Shown piece after piece: positions 63,946 to 64,000 of a DNA stretch of 64,000 nt; position 1 is the first letter of the stretch; every line of letters begins with the position of its first letter. A program made the position numbers and the translations under genes. This DNA comes from Sphaerolaimus hirsutus (Eukaryota > Nematoda > Chromadorea > Monhysterida > Sphaerolaimidae): the NCBI GenBank assembly GCA_964036195.1, contig CAXIWS010000690.1, forward strand, positions 1-64,000. The letters run 5' to 3'. The notes beneath the pieces were generated by a model. The model saw only the letters and a program-made list of their open reading frames with translations. It made no database searches and was not told where the DNA came from.

Positions 63946-64000
63946 TATACTCGGCGGACCGCATGCTATGCATTTTTCTGAAGTAAACACTCCATCATGA
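63946..64000. mobile_element. family U element, cut by the window edge
   Basis: TATACTCGGCGGACCGC then CATTTTTCTGAAGTAAACAC, parallel to the left end at 11085. Confidence 0.6.

Overview
The window is AT-rich animal nuclear DNA. It carries three spliced host genes set in an unusually dense mosaic of small DNA transposons, plus one whole-looking LTR retroelement. The three genes are a DEG/ENaC sodium-channel subunit, a trypsin-type protease with LDL-receptor class A modules, and an ESCO1/2-type cohesin acetyltransferase. Together with GT-AG introns and AATAAA signals they point to a metazoan, probably an invertebrate. The species cannot be read from the sequence. I found no rRNA, tRNA or CRISPR array and no bacterial-type gene organisation.

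Layout. 0.5-6.0 kb: a Ty3/gypsy element on the minus strand with identical 161-bp LTRs and a 4-bp target duplication. 6.1-8.8 kb: three DNA transposons nested inside one another. 8.9-25.4 kb: the DEG/ENaC gene (+), eleven exons read by eye with matching intron phases at all joins but one, and introns full of MITEs. 25.4-29.2 kb: intergenic, with a palindromic element interrupted by another. 29.2-36.7 kb: the protease gene (-), eleven exons visible, 5' end not found. 36.7-40.3 kb: intergenic MITEs. 40.35-49.45 kb: the ESCO gene (+), seven exons, apparently complete and much more GC-rich than its surroundings. 49.5-64 kb: no host gene seen, only nested MITEs.

The strongest observation concerns the protease introns. 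Two of them (162 and 192 bp) are, base for base, copies of a palindromic repeat whose ends form the GT and AG. Removing the repeat joins exons into perfect trypsin sequence. These are introners, meaning transposons that became introns. Related copies lie elsewhere in the window, including inside other transposons. Their terminal arms have themselves been hit by three different 8-bp-duplicating MITEs, two of them at the same 8-bp target in the two opposite arms.

A second theme is that almost every MITE family here has short termini and 8-bp duplications (hAT-like) or TA duplications (Tc1/mariner-like), followed by a family-specific tandem array of one short motif. Examples are CGATAT, GGGACC, GGTTC, GGTACGGTA, AAGCGC, AAACGTTTT, TTTCCG and GGCGCC. 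This looks like a set of parallel transposase-recognition codes. All element boundaries were read by eye from terminal repeats and target duplications.
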